Shown in pieces: positions 17,960-32,000 of a stretch of DNA of 64,000 nucleotides. The stretch lies in the NCBI RefSeq assembly GCF_947241705.1, contig NC_079256.1:1-64000 (forward strand). The letters run 5' to 3'. The notes under the pieces were generated by a model, which saw only the letters and a list, made by a program, of their open reading frames with translations, was not told the origin of the DNA and searched no databases. Position 1 is the stretch's first letter. Each line of letters begins with the position of its first letter. A program made the position numbers and the translations under genes. This DNA comes from Saccharomyces mikatae IFO 1815. Lineage: Eukaryota > Ascomycota > Saccharomycetes > Saccharomycetales > Saccharomycetaceae.

Positions 17960-19794
17960 TTACCTCATCAGGTTATATATTTGCGGCGAAAAGTTGTTCA
18001 CACCATAAACATAAATATTATAATCACCTGGAACAGCATATAATTCAAAATTACTGTAATGAAACTCCACAGAGTCCTTAACGGAACCAGAAACACACCC
18101 TTTGGGTGTATGAGAGCTTTTTATACCCTTATATTCTTCTCCCAGTTGAATGGCCAACCCAACTAAATCACCAATGCATTTTTGTTACAATCAGATCTAA
18201 ACAAAATTAAACATTAAATAACGTTTTGTGATAGATTTGGCACTCTCAAGGTCAGTTTTACTCAATTTTTACCATATCTTCAGCAGATCATTATTATGAA
18301 CCGCAAACAAAACTATTCTTTAAAATTTGAGCGGTGTTATCTAAGCTTATTTATTTCATATTCGCAATTGGAATAGTCGGTACCCATAGTACTCATAACC
18401 TCTTTGAATAACTTGGATTGTCTAAGCAAAATAAATCAGCTCTTGAGTAGTTGAAATGACAACACGAGCAGGTCAAAACTTTATTGTATATCTGATCATC
18501 AAATATTAGCTTACGTGTAGGTAAACAATCTTCAATGCAGTAATGACCTTAGTTTCTTTCTTCAACTTTTCTAAAAAGTAGATCCATTTTTGAAACTTTT
18601 CGTAAGGTGGCCTATGAAACATCATGAAACGAACATATTTGTGCATCATATTACACGATTGATTAATATCATCTGTAGGGTTTTTTGATGATTCAGTTAT
18701 GAATTTTGAGGTCGAAAAGCTAAAAGGGTTATCCTCATTGTCAAGAGAGTAAAACCTTTTATAATTAAGTATATCGTCAACACGAATACCACCAGGGAAA
18801 TATTTACCACCCTTTACTAATGTTAATTCTGTATAAAATTTTCCGAGAGCGTCTTTGATCACCACAGTTTTCTTACTTTTTTCATATAGTTGTTGTGATA
18901 GTAGCCACTCTGTCTGATCAACTAAATGATGATTTTATTAAAACTTTTTATGTCATTAAGAAGTTTACCAGTCTCCAAACCAAGTAGACTACCTCCAACA
19001 ACAGCTTTTTTTTACTTGGATGACATCTGGCTGAATTCTAATATTTTGTTGAAGCTTGTGGTTGTCCGGTACACAAAAAAGCTTATATTTTTGTGTGATT
19101 GTTTCAGTTACTTAACAGAATTTTTCTGAGATAAATGGCAGATGAACCTGTTAATAGTACTAGAGTAACATATGAAAATGTATGGCCCTATTTGGTTATG
19201 ATACTCTTAGCTGACCTATCAATATAGACAACTTTGTCATTGATGATATAATTTTGAATTGATATACCTCCATTGGAGTACAAGATCCTTACTTTACAAA
19301 AAAAAGATTATCAACTTCGCACTGTTGGAAACAGTCATTCAGATCAACTCTGTTGTGAGCTAAATAAGGCACCTCTCCGATTATTTAGATTTTGTACCCA
19401 TCAATTTTGGAGTTGTTATCGAGAAGCTTTTCGATGAATGATAGACCAACATATCCAGCCCTGCAGTTTTATTGGCTTTCTATTTGCTGAGAGGCTCAGG
19501 TCCTCACGCGTAGACGGTATAATGCCTTTTTATTTCGTATCGATGTTAGAAAGTTCACTTGGTATAAAAATTGTGCGCTTGGTTACTGTTCATATTATAG
19601 ACAATCTATATGTATTTGCAAACTGATGTCAGAATAAATGTTATCTACAGTACTTTAAAAAACGCGCTGCTGGTAAATTTCCAGATTCTCTTTCGATAAA
19701 AAAGTCCTTTATGCTATTTCTAGACACATCATGCGTGAAAATCAAAGATACAAAGAAGGTTTGAATTAGAGTCAGTTTCTGCAATGGCATGATA
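17960..19794 (-). pseudogene. Decayed locus, secreted-protein-like, unidentified
   Basis: On the minus strand a signal-peptide-like start (MPLQKLTLIQTFFVSLIF) near 19794 is followed over ~1.8 kb by several short protein-like open stretches in one direction, the longest at 18506-18865. I recognise no family. A secreted protein of subtelomeric type is the best reading, and a killer-toxin-like fossil is one untested possibility. It is clearly broken, with several interruptions, and is treated as a fossil. The extent is approximate and the stretches might not all belong to one gene. Confidence 0.35.
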
Positions 19795-20059
19795 ATGGTC
19801 AAAGTATCTTGGAGGCAGGAAAATAATTGGTGACTTGGTTCCTTTCGATAGTGGCCGAGAATAAGAAAGGCGAAATAGTTAAATACTATGACATGGCAAA
19901 ACAACATATCGGTGTAGAGGCTTCTGTCTAAAAAGTCACCTTAAAAAATAAAAGTTCAAAAGTCCATGCTATTTGAAAATAAGAACTGATCTCCTTGTAC
20001 TACACAAAGAGAGGTGATGAAACATACGCCGACTAGGCGTCCTCAATACAACCAGCATT

Positions 20060-20432
20060 GTTATTTAGGTTGGTTTTAGAACAATTGTTGCGATTCCATG
20101 ATTTAACAAAGATTCTATTATTAGGATATACAGAAAGTACTGGAAGTTCTCCCTCGAGTAAATAGAAATTAACAAAAGGGGGTCCATACTCCTACATAAC
20201 GATTAAATCGTTTCTTCTTTCGTTTTATACGGTTTATTCTTTATCCTATTACATTATCAAACCTTCTGCTTCAGCTTCCATTAAATTCGATGGTTGTTTG
20301 AATTTTTATCTATTGGCACTCATAATCCACATCATCTTTAACGCCGCATACGATAGAAAATCTAGTGGACACGAATAAAATTATGAAGTAGTGATACTAG
20401 TAACTCAGGTAGAGTTGATTTTGATTCCAACA
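20060..20432 (-). mobile_element. Old degenerate delta-like solo LTR
   Basis: A ~373-bp segment. On the minus strand it begins TGTTGGAATCAAAATCAACT and later has CTCGAGGGAGAACTTCCAGT and GGAATCGCAACAATTGTTCT, collinear with the delta LTR at 15731-16061 but more diverged and slightly longer. It lies in the same orientation as that LTR. There is no internal Ty sequence and no clear target duplication, so it is an old fossil. A tau-type relative is possible from its length. Confidence 0.7.
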
Positions 20433-21440
20433 GGACAATATCAGTACTAATGTATATAATAGAGTTATGGCAACTTTATTTGTTGCATTTCGCAAGCAGT
20501 GGCTTTCTAATTAAATTAAAGTACTGCTGACTTCTTAACAGCTATACCACTGGAAAGTGGTGATGTTGTATTTTGATTGTGCTAGCAATCAATGTAATGG
20601 GCTCATCATTAATCGTACACGGCTACTTTTTCATATTACCTATTTCAAATAATGTTGCAACAATGTATTTACCTGTAGCGGTGATCTCCCGGTAGAATCT
20701 TGCTTAACGCTCCCATTTAGTTCCACGTCATTCATAATCTTATGTATTCGATTACAGACTATTATCACTTCCTAATATTTGACTCAATCATGTCTTCATT
20801 TTCAAAAGAGAATCCGCTTTACACTCTTGATTTGAATAAGAAATCGAAACTTCCTCTACCTCTTACTATTTATTGGTCAATAGCTCTGTGGTATTGTATT
20901 CATTGATTTTCCAAGGAGCTTTCAGATAATGGTATAGCCTTTTTCCAACTGAAGCTATATTTTATAATATACTGCAGAAAATTCTTGAAAAATATTATGG
21001 TGAGATTCGGATACGTTAAACTAAGAATTTAGTGGTATTACCAATACACATTTGTACAATAGAATTAACAACCATCATATTCAGTTAGCTAAAATTATAC
21101 TTCCATAAGAGTGAATACAGCACAATTCTACAACGTGGTGGATTTTGTAAAAATCGCGCAATTGCACATTGTAGTTCAACGTAATACCAAATATCTGAGC
21201 CATTACCAGTTTTCGGAGTATAATCTATTGTTTTACCAAATTATTTGTTTTGCCTGATACATTACTGTTCATGAGAGTTATTGAATTAAGATTTATAGGT
21301 ATATTCATCAAATAGAAATGAATAGATATATGTATGTATGTATGTATGTCGCCTATTTTAAAGAAATATTAAGCTGCTTTAAACGCATTCTGCGGGAATG
21401 TGATGTTAAAATCGTGCATCAAGCAATGGTTGGTTTCATA
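20433..21440. other. SEO1 downstream spacer with GTAT microsatellite
   Basis: 1.0 kb of AT-rich sequence without a gene. A TATG tetranucleotide run of about five units lies at 21329-21349, ~90 bp past the SEO1 stop. Confidence 0.5.
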
Positions 21441-23225
21441 TTATTTTTCGTCGGATATGGATACACTTTCGACTTCTCTTGATGTTGGCTTTTGTTCACC
21501 GTATTTAGAGTTGTAGAGTATGATACCGTTCTCTTTAGCATTATTCCTTTCGTCACGTTTGTAAAAGTAAAGAACAACAATAGTCCAAATTGAAAGACAG
21601 AAAGCAGAACATGCAGTGAAGGTAAATCCTTTGAGATATCTAGGAGACTCCTCTGTTTTCCATACCAAAACACTTATCCACGCAGTAGATGTTTGAGCCA
21701 TAATATTCATTGTAACTAAAGTAATTGCTCTAGTTTGAGCATCTTTGCGACAAATATCGTTTTGCCATGAGTATAACACAGGGGCCATAGCCCAGCCAAA
21801 ACATTGCAGCATAAATGCAAACCATTTAGCTCCCTCGGTGACATCCCAAGCAGCTAATATGGAGTTACCAATGATATTGAAAACCTGGGTAAAGATAATC
21901 GCAAACCAACGAGAGTGGAGTTTATCTGCAATAATACCGGTAAGCATCAAATAAACCATACCTAAGCCTGGAGTAATCATAGATAACTGATTTACCTTAG
22001 GAATAGAATATCGTTTCAAAGATTTCAACCAAAGTAAGTATGCACCAGATGAAACATTGCTGTCATTCCAACAAAATATACTCCATAAAGATAGAATATA
22101 GATTTTCCAATCACTAAAAATGGTTTTCCACAGTTTGAAATCGAATAATTTTGTTTCAAAATCACTTTTACCTGTCTGGTTTTCTTTTAATCGTTTTCTA
22201 GCCAATCTGATTTCATCATCAGTTAAGAAAATTGAATAGCAGTTGTATGGATCACCTGGTAGGGCGTAGAAGCCGATAAGACCTACTACAACGGACACAA
22301 TAGCGTCGATAATAAAATTCCACCTCCACCCTTCCAATCCATTTACGCCATTTAGTGACGAGTACACTGCTGATTGGATTCCTCCAGCAGATAAGATACC
22401 GATATATTGACCTAAATAATAGAAAGCAGAACGGCGCACCATTTCATCATGTTTGTAAAATGAGCCGAACAAGTATTGATATGCCAAATAACTTGGTGCC
22501 TCAAAAGCACCAATAAAAAATCTAATTGCCTTCAAGTGTGGTACAGAATTGACATATGCTGCACCAACTGTTAATAGTGACCAACACAAGTCTAAGCATG
22601 GTAAAATATAATTCAATGGAAGTTTGTTTAGGTATACTAAAAAAGGTAGTTGGAAAATGATGTTACCAACTGTATACATCACCTGTGTATGAACTAAATC
22701 GTTGCCTCGAAAGCCTAAGTCCTCTTTCATGCCTGAAACGTAGGCATTGTTAATATTAACAGTATCCAAATATTTGATCCAATAAGCAATGCAAGAGTAA
22801 AAGGCTAACAAAACGTCTAGTTTGATTAATAGTTTTTTTTCATTATAAGATGTACCTTCTTTGAACCAACTATACCATTTATTGTGTGATCTTTCCTTTT
22901 TATTGATACGATACTCCTGTTCATCGAAAAATTTCCACCATGGCCTATCAACTTCATCCCTGTATTCATAACCTCCAGTATCACTTCTACTGCCTTTCTT
23001 TTCACTATAGTTGGTTGTCTCAAAGTGTAGCTGATCCTTCTCACTTGTAGTCGTAATAATATTTTTAGATGTTTCATTACTCTGAATAGTGTTAGAAGAG
23101 ATATCTAAACCCTCTGTGGAATCTCGATCATCTGGTAAATCGTCCACCTGTCTCTTCACGGGAATAAATCCCCACTTTAATCTTTTGTAAGGATCTACAA
23201 TAATTTCTTTAGCAATTGAATACAT
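21441..23225 (-). CDS. SEO1: Seo1 allantoate/thiol-type permease (Dal5 family MFS)
   Basis: 594-residue membrane transporter of the anion:cation symporter (Dal5) family, orthologous to S. cerevisiae SEO1 (593 aa), a putative permease linked to ethionine sulfoxide and methionine sulfoxide uptake. A long hydrophilic N-terminus (~1-130) precedes about 12 membrane helices, with family segments such as [36 protein letters not shown] and [20 protein letters not shown]. The ATG at 23223-23225 ([19 protein letters not shown]) matches the known N-terminus; the frame stays open 23 codons further upstream but only from a TTG, so I reject that extension. It is the first gene of the chromosome I core, intact and convergent with nothing nearby. 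Confidence 0.95.
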   Translation of the reverse strand: MYSIAKEIIVDPYKRLKWGFIPVKRQVDDLPDDRDSTEGLDISSNTIQSNETSKNIITTTSEKDQLHFETTNYSEKKGSRSDTGGYEYRDEVDRPWWKFFDEQEYRINKKERSHNKWYSWFKEGTSYNEKKLLIKLDVLLAFYSCIAYWIKYLDTVNINNAYVSGMKEDLGFRGNDLVHTQVMYTVGNIIFQLPFLVYLNKLPLNYILPCLDLCWSLLTVGAAYVNSVPHLKAIRFFIGAFEAPSYLAYQYLFGSFYKHDEMVRRSAFYYLGQYIGILSAGGIQSAVYSSLNGVNGLEGWRWNFIIDAIVSVVVGLIGFYALPGDPYNCYSIFLTDDEIRLARKRLKENQTGKSDFETKLFDFKLWKTIFSDWKIYILSLWSIFCWNDSNVSSGAYLLWLKSLKRYSIPKVNQLSMITPGLGMVYLMLTGIIADKLHSRWFAIIFTQVFNIIGNSILAAWDVTEGAKWFAFMLQCFGWAMAPVLYSWQNDICRKDAQTRAITLVTMNIMAQTSTAWISVLVWKTEESPRYLKGFTFTACSAFCLSIWTIVVLYFYKRDERNNAKENGIILYNSKYGEQKPTSREVESVSISDEK

Positions 23226-26053
23226 ATATACTTTATTTATGTATGCAACAGTTTCACTATATTCGATAAGTTTATAAATACAAATAGGAAGCAAAATTAA
23301 AAAATGAATTATTTATTTCATAATTATGACACACGCACCATGTGCTCATTTATATAATATATTTTGTATAATAATTAACATCGTCATCTACACATAAATC
23401 TCTCAGCTTGTTCACTTATCTACTCGTGAAGACACCCGCTATACTGTTCTTCTACTTGCTTTCTGATTCGTTCACTCTTAGCACCAAACTCTAATCAGTA
23501 AAAAAAAGCCATTGTTACAGAGTTTACTATTTCTAGTGATCATATTGGACAATCGGAAAACTGTGCAGACGTTGAAGAGACGCCACAGAACGTGATTTGA
23601 CTATTGTGAAGAATGTCATTTCGCAAAGCAAATCCTCAAGACTTACACATCATATATTAGCTTAAATTCTCATTAAAATGTAGGGGTAGAACGTTGGATA
23701 TACAAGATCCAATTTCTCCAATTCCGAGTTTGTGCACATCCTTCCACAACGTACTGCTGCGATGCAATTATCCACTCATAAAATTGACGCCTCAAAAAAA
23801 TTGAGACAAAACATGCGATGTTGCAGATATTTGACCAATGACGTTAGTAGGAAAAGTAAATGGCTTAACTAGACGATGTATTTACGTATATATAGAAGCG
23901 TAGAGTGTTTATTGTCGTCGTTTGAATTTTTTATCTGCTACTTGTTTATCTCTTATATTCCAAGAAAGCTAGGACCCCTAACATTTTTACACAATTTGTA
24001 TGGGCCTTAAATCTGAATCGTTCTTTATACAGCAATAGTAGTGGCACTTGAAGAAGTGACTTACATTGGTTGACCATGGAAGGAAGAGCGGATGCAAACC
24101 ACTCTTAAGGAAGATGATTGATGGATTGTGACTGCTTGCTGCTACCTGTGAAATAGGGGTGCTAGCTAACATGCCTCTTTTGCTGGCAATATAGGTAGAT
24201 CTAGAATATACTTCGCTATCTTCATTTCATTTGAATAGCCAGCACATTAGGTTACAATGAGCTAATGTATATTTGTGTCACTCATATAGAAAACTACTAG
24301 ACTATGAGTAGAGAAAAACTATCCGTGTCACCAGTTACAATGACGAACATTATAACACAGTAAATATATACGTATGACTGTTACATAGGCATCATAAGAT
24401 CATCTTAAAGCGCCTTTTACAGCCAGAGCAGTTTTTCATCCAGCATCAATTACTTGTAACACTTTCCAAATTCAATTGATGTCGCTACATTGAACCCACA
24501 TGAAACCGTTGTACAGTAGTGTATTACTTTGTTTTATCGTGCTTCATGCGAATACAATTGACTACCATGTTCTTGAAACTCTTTTTTTTTATGGAATGCA
24601 AACGGCATACAGAATTTTGTTCATATCATTCTGTTCAATATGTGTAATAATTATGGAGCCCAAAGATACTGGAAAATTTTACACTTTTCCATACAACAAA
24701 ATAAATTAAAAACTTACTGTACGAATTTGCTGCGTGTATATATTAGTGTTTCGGTTAGTATGCATAAACACACCTGTTTATCGAGATAGTTTGGAGATCC
24801 TGAGCGAAAGTAGTAGCAGTAGATAAGTTTAAAACCTGTCCCCCCCCTAAGAGGTGTTATTCTGTAATCCTCTTTTCAAACTACAAAATTCTTGGAGTAT
24901 GTTATAAAAATTCACCTAGTGAGAAATCATGTATTGGCCAAATCTCAGACCTGAAATACACCTCATAATTGTTATGGGGTATGATTGAACTGCTGAGACT
25001 ACTTTTCTGTAAAAGGTTGATCTTTTAATAAGCCTTTTATAATGCACACAGACGTTCTCAAAATCTGCAGATTGTACCCAATAACAGTGGGATGCCAATT
25101 CTCTCTTGCAGAATAATGATAAAAGTCGCTCATTTCCGGCAACGAAATAAAAGCGCTTTGCTTAACAATTTGTTACAGGCGATGAGCCCACAGGTTATGA
25201 AAGGGAATTTATAATTGTTGTCCCCGATTCAACAGTGCTTCTGAGGAGCAGTGGTATGTAGCTTGATAAATAAATGGGATTCAAATTCATGACTGCAAAT
25301 GTCATTAAATTTTCTAATTATTTTGCTTCACATAAAAATAGCCCCCGAGCATGAGTGGGAACCCATGAAACAGGAGTGAAAGATACAGTGCAACACCTTA
25401 CTTCTTTTTGATTGATTTCCTCATATAGCCTTTTTTGCACAAGAAGGGTTCTCTGCATTCTACATTCACTGAGATCAATTGCTGAGTCATTAAAAGGGCG
25501 TAGAAGCATATCCAATGCATCACACTCACAAAAAAAACGATGCGATGTGGAATGACATGTTTTGTTCAACTAAAAATTCTATGATTTCTATATCAATTAA
25601 ATATATAAAATGGGTTCCTTATGAACACAAACGTTATGTCTCGAGGCATATTCTGCGATTTCCGTTCAGGAAATATACTATTTTAGATTCTTTGGGAAAA
25701 GCAGAACTCTTGCGTCCTTGACTTGAAGTTCACATTGGAAGGAACATTATGAAACACTATTAAGTGAAATGACAGCTGCAATACGGTATAAACATATCAA
25801 ATAATCTTAAGTGGGACTTCATATGTGTGAGAGTAATATTTTTCAAGACAAAAAATTTCTGGGTTAAACATCCGATAATACTAATCATTAACCCAAAACC
25901 ACGTTAAGGTGGCTCCTTAAAACTTACTAAAACAACAATTGAATGAAATAATAAGTTATTTAAGATATTAAAGAACAAAGTGTAAACGCTATATAATTCC
26001 TGTGTTGAGTATAGAGGTAGAATTAATAGTATTAAAGAGAATTTATGCGCTTA
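23226..26053. other. SEO1-FLO9 spacer, no gene seen
   Basis: 2.8 kb. The SEO1 promoter lies near 23230-23600. I see only short random frames, a C-run at 24840-24847, and no FLO1-type repeat or tRNA. In S288C this interval is, as I recall, about 15 kb and holds a FLO-related pseudogene block and several small doubtful frames; that block is absent here. Confidence 0.6.
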
Positions 26054-29000
26054 TCATACGATTGCCAGCAATACGGAGGAAATAAAGACACATAGAGCAC
26101 TATTGGCTACTAGATCATTCGCGATACCTAAGTAGCTTGATATTTCTAAAGAGGCAGAACTGAATTGAAGCATTGCACTTATGTAGGTGGTAAGAGATTG
26201 TTGGGAGACAATGCCCAACTGCGAAGTTGTAGATTTCCTGGTGTTAGCAGTTTCTGATGAGAAGGAAATGGTATTTATGTTGCTGATATTATTGGTCGTA
26301 ATTTTTGAGTGTGCTTCAGCATGACCAGATCCTGAAGACGATAATGCACCGTTTCTGTTACTTATTGTGTTTGCTATAGCAGATTCTGAACTAGTACGAG
26401 CACCAGTGGTGCTAGTGAGAATTCCGGAACTAGCATCTGCCTCATTTGTAGTCTGTGGGTTCAGTGTGGGATTAACTGTAGTGACATAATTGATAGGAGT
26501 TGTGGTTGTAGAGATAATAGCAGGTGGAACGGTGTTGAAACAGATACTAGACTCACAAGGAGTGTCTGTAAATAATGAATTTTTTTCTGTTGAGCCTACA
26601 CTAGAAATAGGGTCCCACGTGTTATATTTTGTAGTTATACTGCTAACGGTAGTTGTGGCTGTGGTAACGGCGACAGAGAAAATCGATTCAGTACACATAT
26701 GAGATTTACAGGAAGTTACAGTAACCGAAGTGATTTTCTCACTTCTTTTTGTAGCCGTTGTAGTTATTTTTTGGGTAGTAGTAGGGTCATGGTAGAGTCC
26801 AGGAATAATTTTGTTTCCGGTATTTTGTGTGTTGGATGATGATGTAGAAGTTAAACCAATAATTTCTGTGTTACTGTCAGGAAGCTCGGATTCAATTGCA
26901 ACACTGACAATACCAGTAGTGGGAATGGAAGATGAATATTGAATGGCAAAAGGTCTAGAGGTCTTAGAAATTACTAAACTAGAGGTAAAAGAGTAACTCG
27001 TTTCATAATTTTTAAAGTTGCTGCCAGAAGAATCAATTCGACCAGTTTGAGTTTCGGAAGGACTAGTGCTTATAACAGAAGATGTAAATATGGATACAGA
27101 TGACTCACAAGAGGAACACATCAGGGTAGATATTGAATTTACCGTTATTTGGTGTTCCTTGAATTCAGTAGAAGAACTGATAACTGAACTTCCGTTGCTG
27201 GGGTACAAGGGCGTGATAATTGGGTGAGAAGGTGTGACAGAACTAATGACACTTCCTGGAGTGAATGATGTAACACTAGATGGGCTGGCACTGCTTCGGG
27301 TTTTGATAACAATGACGGTCTCGTCAGTTGGGTTACCATTAGTACCAGTGAAAGTGCTCATTTCCGTGGTTGTCGTGGTGAAAGTACCAGACCATGGTTC
27401 AGTAGTCGTGGTGATCAGACCTGCTACACTTGATGATGATGGAGCACTGGATGAGCTGACACTGCTTGGTGTTCTGATAACAATGACGGTCTCGTCAGTT
27501 GGATTGCCATCAGTACCGTTAACGATAGTCATTTGAGTGGTCGTGGTGGTGAAAGTACCAGACCATGGTTCAGTGGTCGTGGTGATCAGACCTGCTACAC
27601 TTGATGATGATTGAGCACTGGATGAGCTGACACTGCTTGGTGTTCTGATAACAATAACAGTTTCGTCAGTTGGATTGCCATCAGTACCGTTAACGATAGT
27701 CATTTGAGTGGTCGTGGTGGTGAAAGTACCAGACCATGGTTCAGTGGTCGTGGTGATTAGACCTGCTACACTTGATGATGATGGAGCACTGGATGAGCTG
27801 ACACTGCTTGGTGTTCTGATAACAATGACGGTCTCGTCAGTTGGGTTACCATTAGTACCAGTGAAAGTGCTCATTTCCGTGGTTGTCGTGGTGAAAGTAC
27901 CAGACCATGGTTCAGTAGTCGTGGTGATCAGACCTGCTACACTTGATGATGATGGAGCACTGGATGAGCTGACACTGCTTGGTGTTCTGATAACAATGAC
28001 GGTCTCGTCAGTTGGGTTACCGTTCGTACCGGTGAAAGTGCTCATTTCCGTGGTCGTGGTGGTGAAAGTACCAGACCATGGTTCAGTGGTCGTGGTGATC
28101 AGACCTGCTACACTTGATGATGATTGAGCACTGGATGAGCTGACACTGCTTGGTGTTCTGATAACAATAACAGTTTCGTCAGTTGGATTGCCATCAGTAC
28201 CGTTAACGATAGTCATTTGAGTGGTCGTGGTGGTGAAAGTACCAGACCATGGTTCAGTGGTCGTGGTGATTAGACCTGCTACACTTGATGATGATGGAGC
28301 ACTGGATGAGCTGACACTGCTTGGTGTTCTGATAACAATGACGGTTTCGTCAGTTGCCAGCCCATTTGTGCCAGTGAGTGTGGTTATCTGGGTAGATTCA
28401 GTGGTGAACGTACCAGACCATGCTTCAGTGGTGGTGATGATCAAACCTGCTACACTTGATGATGATGGAGCACTGGATGAGCTGACACTGCTTGGTGTTC
28501 TGATAACAATGACGGTTTCGTCAGTTGCCAGCCCATTTGTGCCAGTGAGTGTGGTTATCTGGGTAGATTCAGTGGTGAACGTACCAGACCATGCTTCAGT
28601 GGTGGTGATGATCAAACCTGCTACACTTGATGATGATTGAGCACTGGATGAGCTGACACTGCTTGGTGTTCTGATAACAATAACAGTTTCGTCAGTTGGA
28701 TTGCCATCAGTACCGTTAACGATAGTCATTTGAGTGGTCGTGGTGGTGAAAGTACCAGACCATGGTTCAGTGGTCGTGGTGATTAGACCTGCTACACTTG
28801 ATGATGATGGAGCACTGGATGAGCTGACACTGCTTGGTGTTCTGATAACAATGACGGTTTCGTCAGTTGCCAGCCCATTTGTGCCAGTGAGTGTGGTTAT
28901 CTGGGTAGATTCAGTGGTGAACGTACCAGACCATGCTTCAGTGGTGGTGATGATCAAACCTGCTACACTTGATGATGATTGAGCACTGGATGAGCTGACA

Positions 29001-32000
29001 CTGCTTGGTGTTCTGATAACAATAACAGTTTCGTCAGTTGGATTGCCATCAGTACCGTTAACGATAGTCATTTGAGTGGTCGTGGTGGTGAAAGTACCAG
29101 ACCATGGTTCAGTGGTCGTGGTGATTAGACCTGCTACACTTGATGATGATGGAGCACTGGATGAGCTGACACTGCTTGGTGTTCTGATAACAATGACGGT
29201 CTCGTCAGTTGGGTTACCATTAGTACCAGTGAAAGTGCTCATTTCCGTGGTTGTCGTGGTGAAAGTACCAGACCATGGTTCAGTAGTCGTGGTGATCAGA
29301 CCTGCTACACTTGATGATGATGGAGCACTGGATGAGCTGACACTGCTTGGTGTTCTGATGACAATGACGGTCTCGTCAGTTGGGTTACCGTTCGTACCGG
29401 TGAAAGTGCTCATTTCCGTGGTCGTGGTGGTGAAACTACCAGACCATGGTTCAGTGGTCGTGGTGATCAGACCTGCTACACTTGATGATGATGGAGCACT
29501 GGATGAGCTGACACTGCTTGGTGTTCTGATAACAATGACGGTTTCGTCAGTTGCCAGCCCATTTGTGCCAGTGAGTGTGGTTATCTGGGTAGATTCAGTG
29601 GTGAACGTACCAGACCATGCTTCAGTGGTGGTGATGATCAAACCTGCTACACTTGATGATGATGGAGCACTGGATGAGCTGACACTGCTTGGTGTTCTGA
29701 TGACAATGACGGTCTCGTCAGTTGGGTTACCGTTCGTACCGGTGAAAGTGCTCATTTCCGTGGTCGTGGTGGTGAAACTACCAGACCATGGTTCAGTGGT
29801 CGTGGTGATCAGACCTGCTACACTTGATGATGATGGAGCACTGGATGAGCTGACACTGCTTGGTGTTCTGATAACAATGACGGTCTCGTCAGTTGCCAGC
29901 CCATTTGTGCCAGTGAGTGTGGTCATCTGGGTAGATTCGGTAGTAAACGTACCGGTCCATGCTTCTGTTGTGGTGGTGACGGTGCTGACAGTGGTGGGCG
30001 TTCTAATGACAATGATGGTTTCGTCAGTTGCCAGCCCATTTGTGCCAGTGAGTGTGGTCATCTGGGTAGATTCGGTGGTAAACGTACCGGTCCATGCTTC
30101 TGTTGTGGTGGTGACGGTGCTGACAGTGGTGGGCGTTCTAATGACAATGATGGTTTCGTCAGTTTTCAACCCATTGGTACCGTTAACAATAGTTCTTTGG
30201 GTGGATTCAGTAGTGAATGTGCCAGTCCATGCTTCTGTTGTGGTGGTGACGGTGCTGACAGTGGTGGGCGTTCTAATGACAATGATGGTTTCGTCAGTTG
30301 CCAGCCCATTTGTGCCAGTGAGTGTGGTCATCTGGGTAGATTCGGTGGTAAACGTACCGGTCCATGCTTCTGTTGTGGTGGTGACGGTGCTGACAGTGGT
30401 GGGCGTTCTAATGACAATGATGGTTTCGTCAGTTTTCAACCCATTGGTACCGTTAACAATAGTTCTTTGGGTGGATTCAGTAGTGAATGTGCCAGTCCAT
30501 GCTTCTGTTGTGGTGGTGACGGTGCTGACAGTGGTGGGCGTTCTAATGACAATGATGGTTTCGTCAGTTGCCAGCCCATTTGTGCCAGTGAGTGTGGTCA
30601 TCTGGGTAGATTCGGTGGTAAACGTACCGGTCCATGCTTCTGTTGTGGTGGTGACGGTGCTGACAGTGGTGGGCGTTCTAATGACAATGATGGTTTCGTC
30701 AGTTGCCAGCCCATTTGTGCCAGTGAGTGTGGTCATCTGGGTAGATTCAGTAGTGAATGTGCCAGTCCATGCTTCTGTTGTGGTGGTGACGGTGCAGACA
30801 GTGGTGGGCGTTCTAATGACAATGATGGTTTCGTCAGTTTTCAACCCATTGGTACCGTTAACAATAGTTCTTTGGGTGGATTCAGTAGTGAATGTGCCAG
30901 TCCATGCTTCTGTTGTGGTGGTGACGGTGCTGACAGTGGTGGGCGTTCTAATGACAATGATGGTTTCGTCAGTTTTCAACCCATTGGTACCGTTAACAAT
31001 AGTTCTTTGGGTGGATTCAGTAGTGAATGTGCCAGTCCATGCTTCTGTTGTGGTGGTGACGGTGCAGACAGTGGTGGGCGTTCTAATGACAATGATGGTT
31101 TCGTCAGTTTTCAACCCATTGGTACCGTTAACAATAGTTCTTTGGGTGGATTCAGTAGTGAATGTGCCAGTCCATGCTTCTGTTGTGGTGGTGACGGTGC
31201 TGACAGTGGTGGGCGTTCTAATGACAATGATGGTTTCGTCAGTTGCCAGCCCATTTGTGCCAGTGAGTGTGGTCATCTGGGTAGATTCGGTGGTAAACGT
31301 ACCGGTCCATGCTTCTGTTGTGGTGGTGACGGTGCTGACAGTGGTGGGCGTTCTAATGACAATGATGGTTTCGTCAGTTTTCAACCCATTGGTACCGTTA
31401 ACAATAGTTCTTTGGGTGGATTCAGTAGTGAATGTGCCAGTCCATGCTTCTGTTGTGGTGGTGACGGTGCTGACAGTGGTGGGCGTTCTAATGACAATGA
31501 TGGTTTCGTCAGTTTTCAACCCATTAAGCCCGGTAATAGTGGTCATCTGGGTAGATTCAGTGGTGAATGTTCCAGTCCATGCTTCTGTCGTGGTTGTTAT
31601 AATGTCTGAAGCTGTATAATTTGAAGGATCTAAGATGGTACAATTAGGTTGACTTAGATTGTTATCAAAGGAATAAACATATCCTTCAAAATCATCACTA
31701 ACAATAGTACCATCTGGCAGTGTTACACTAATTGGAAGTGAACCCCATGAAACAGCATTAGAGTAAACGATCTTCATCGGATAGTAGTAACCAGCATACA
31801 TATAGACAGAACCTTTGATGTTAGATGGCAAGCTTTTATGCCATGGCTTGACACCATTAATTGTGAAGTTTGTCGATGTTATGGGAGGTTGTTGTTGCGC
31901 ACAACAATCAAATGCTGCGTAACCACCAATTGATAGAATTGCTGAATCATCTACTGTAGCAAAAGAAAACGTGTAAGATCCTGTCTCTGGTGGCAAAAAG

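Noticed and set aside
20060-20432. Calling this LTR tau (Ty4) from its ~373-bp length
   Set aside because: Internal sequence tracks the delta LTR at 15731; length may reflect small insertions, so I kept delta-like.
27296-31597. CRISPR-like array of regular repeats
   Set aside because: Units are tandem coding repeats of 135 and 171 bp without unique spacers, in a eukaryote.
30197-31609. Cys/Gly-rich plus-strand open frame across FLO9
   Set aside because: Shadow of the 135-bp FLO9 repeats; regular period and no start context.
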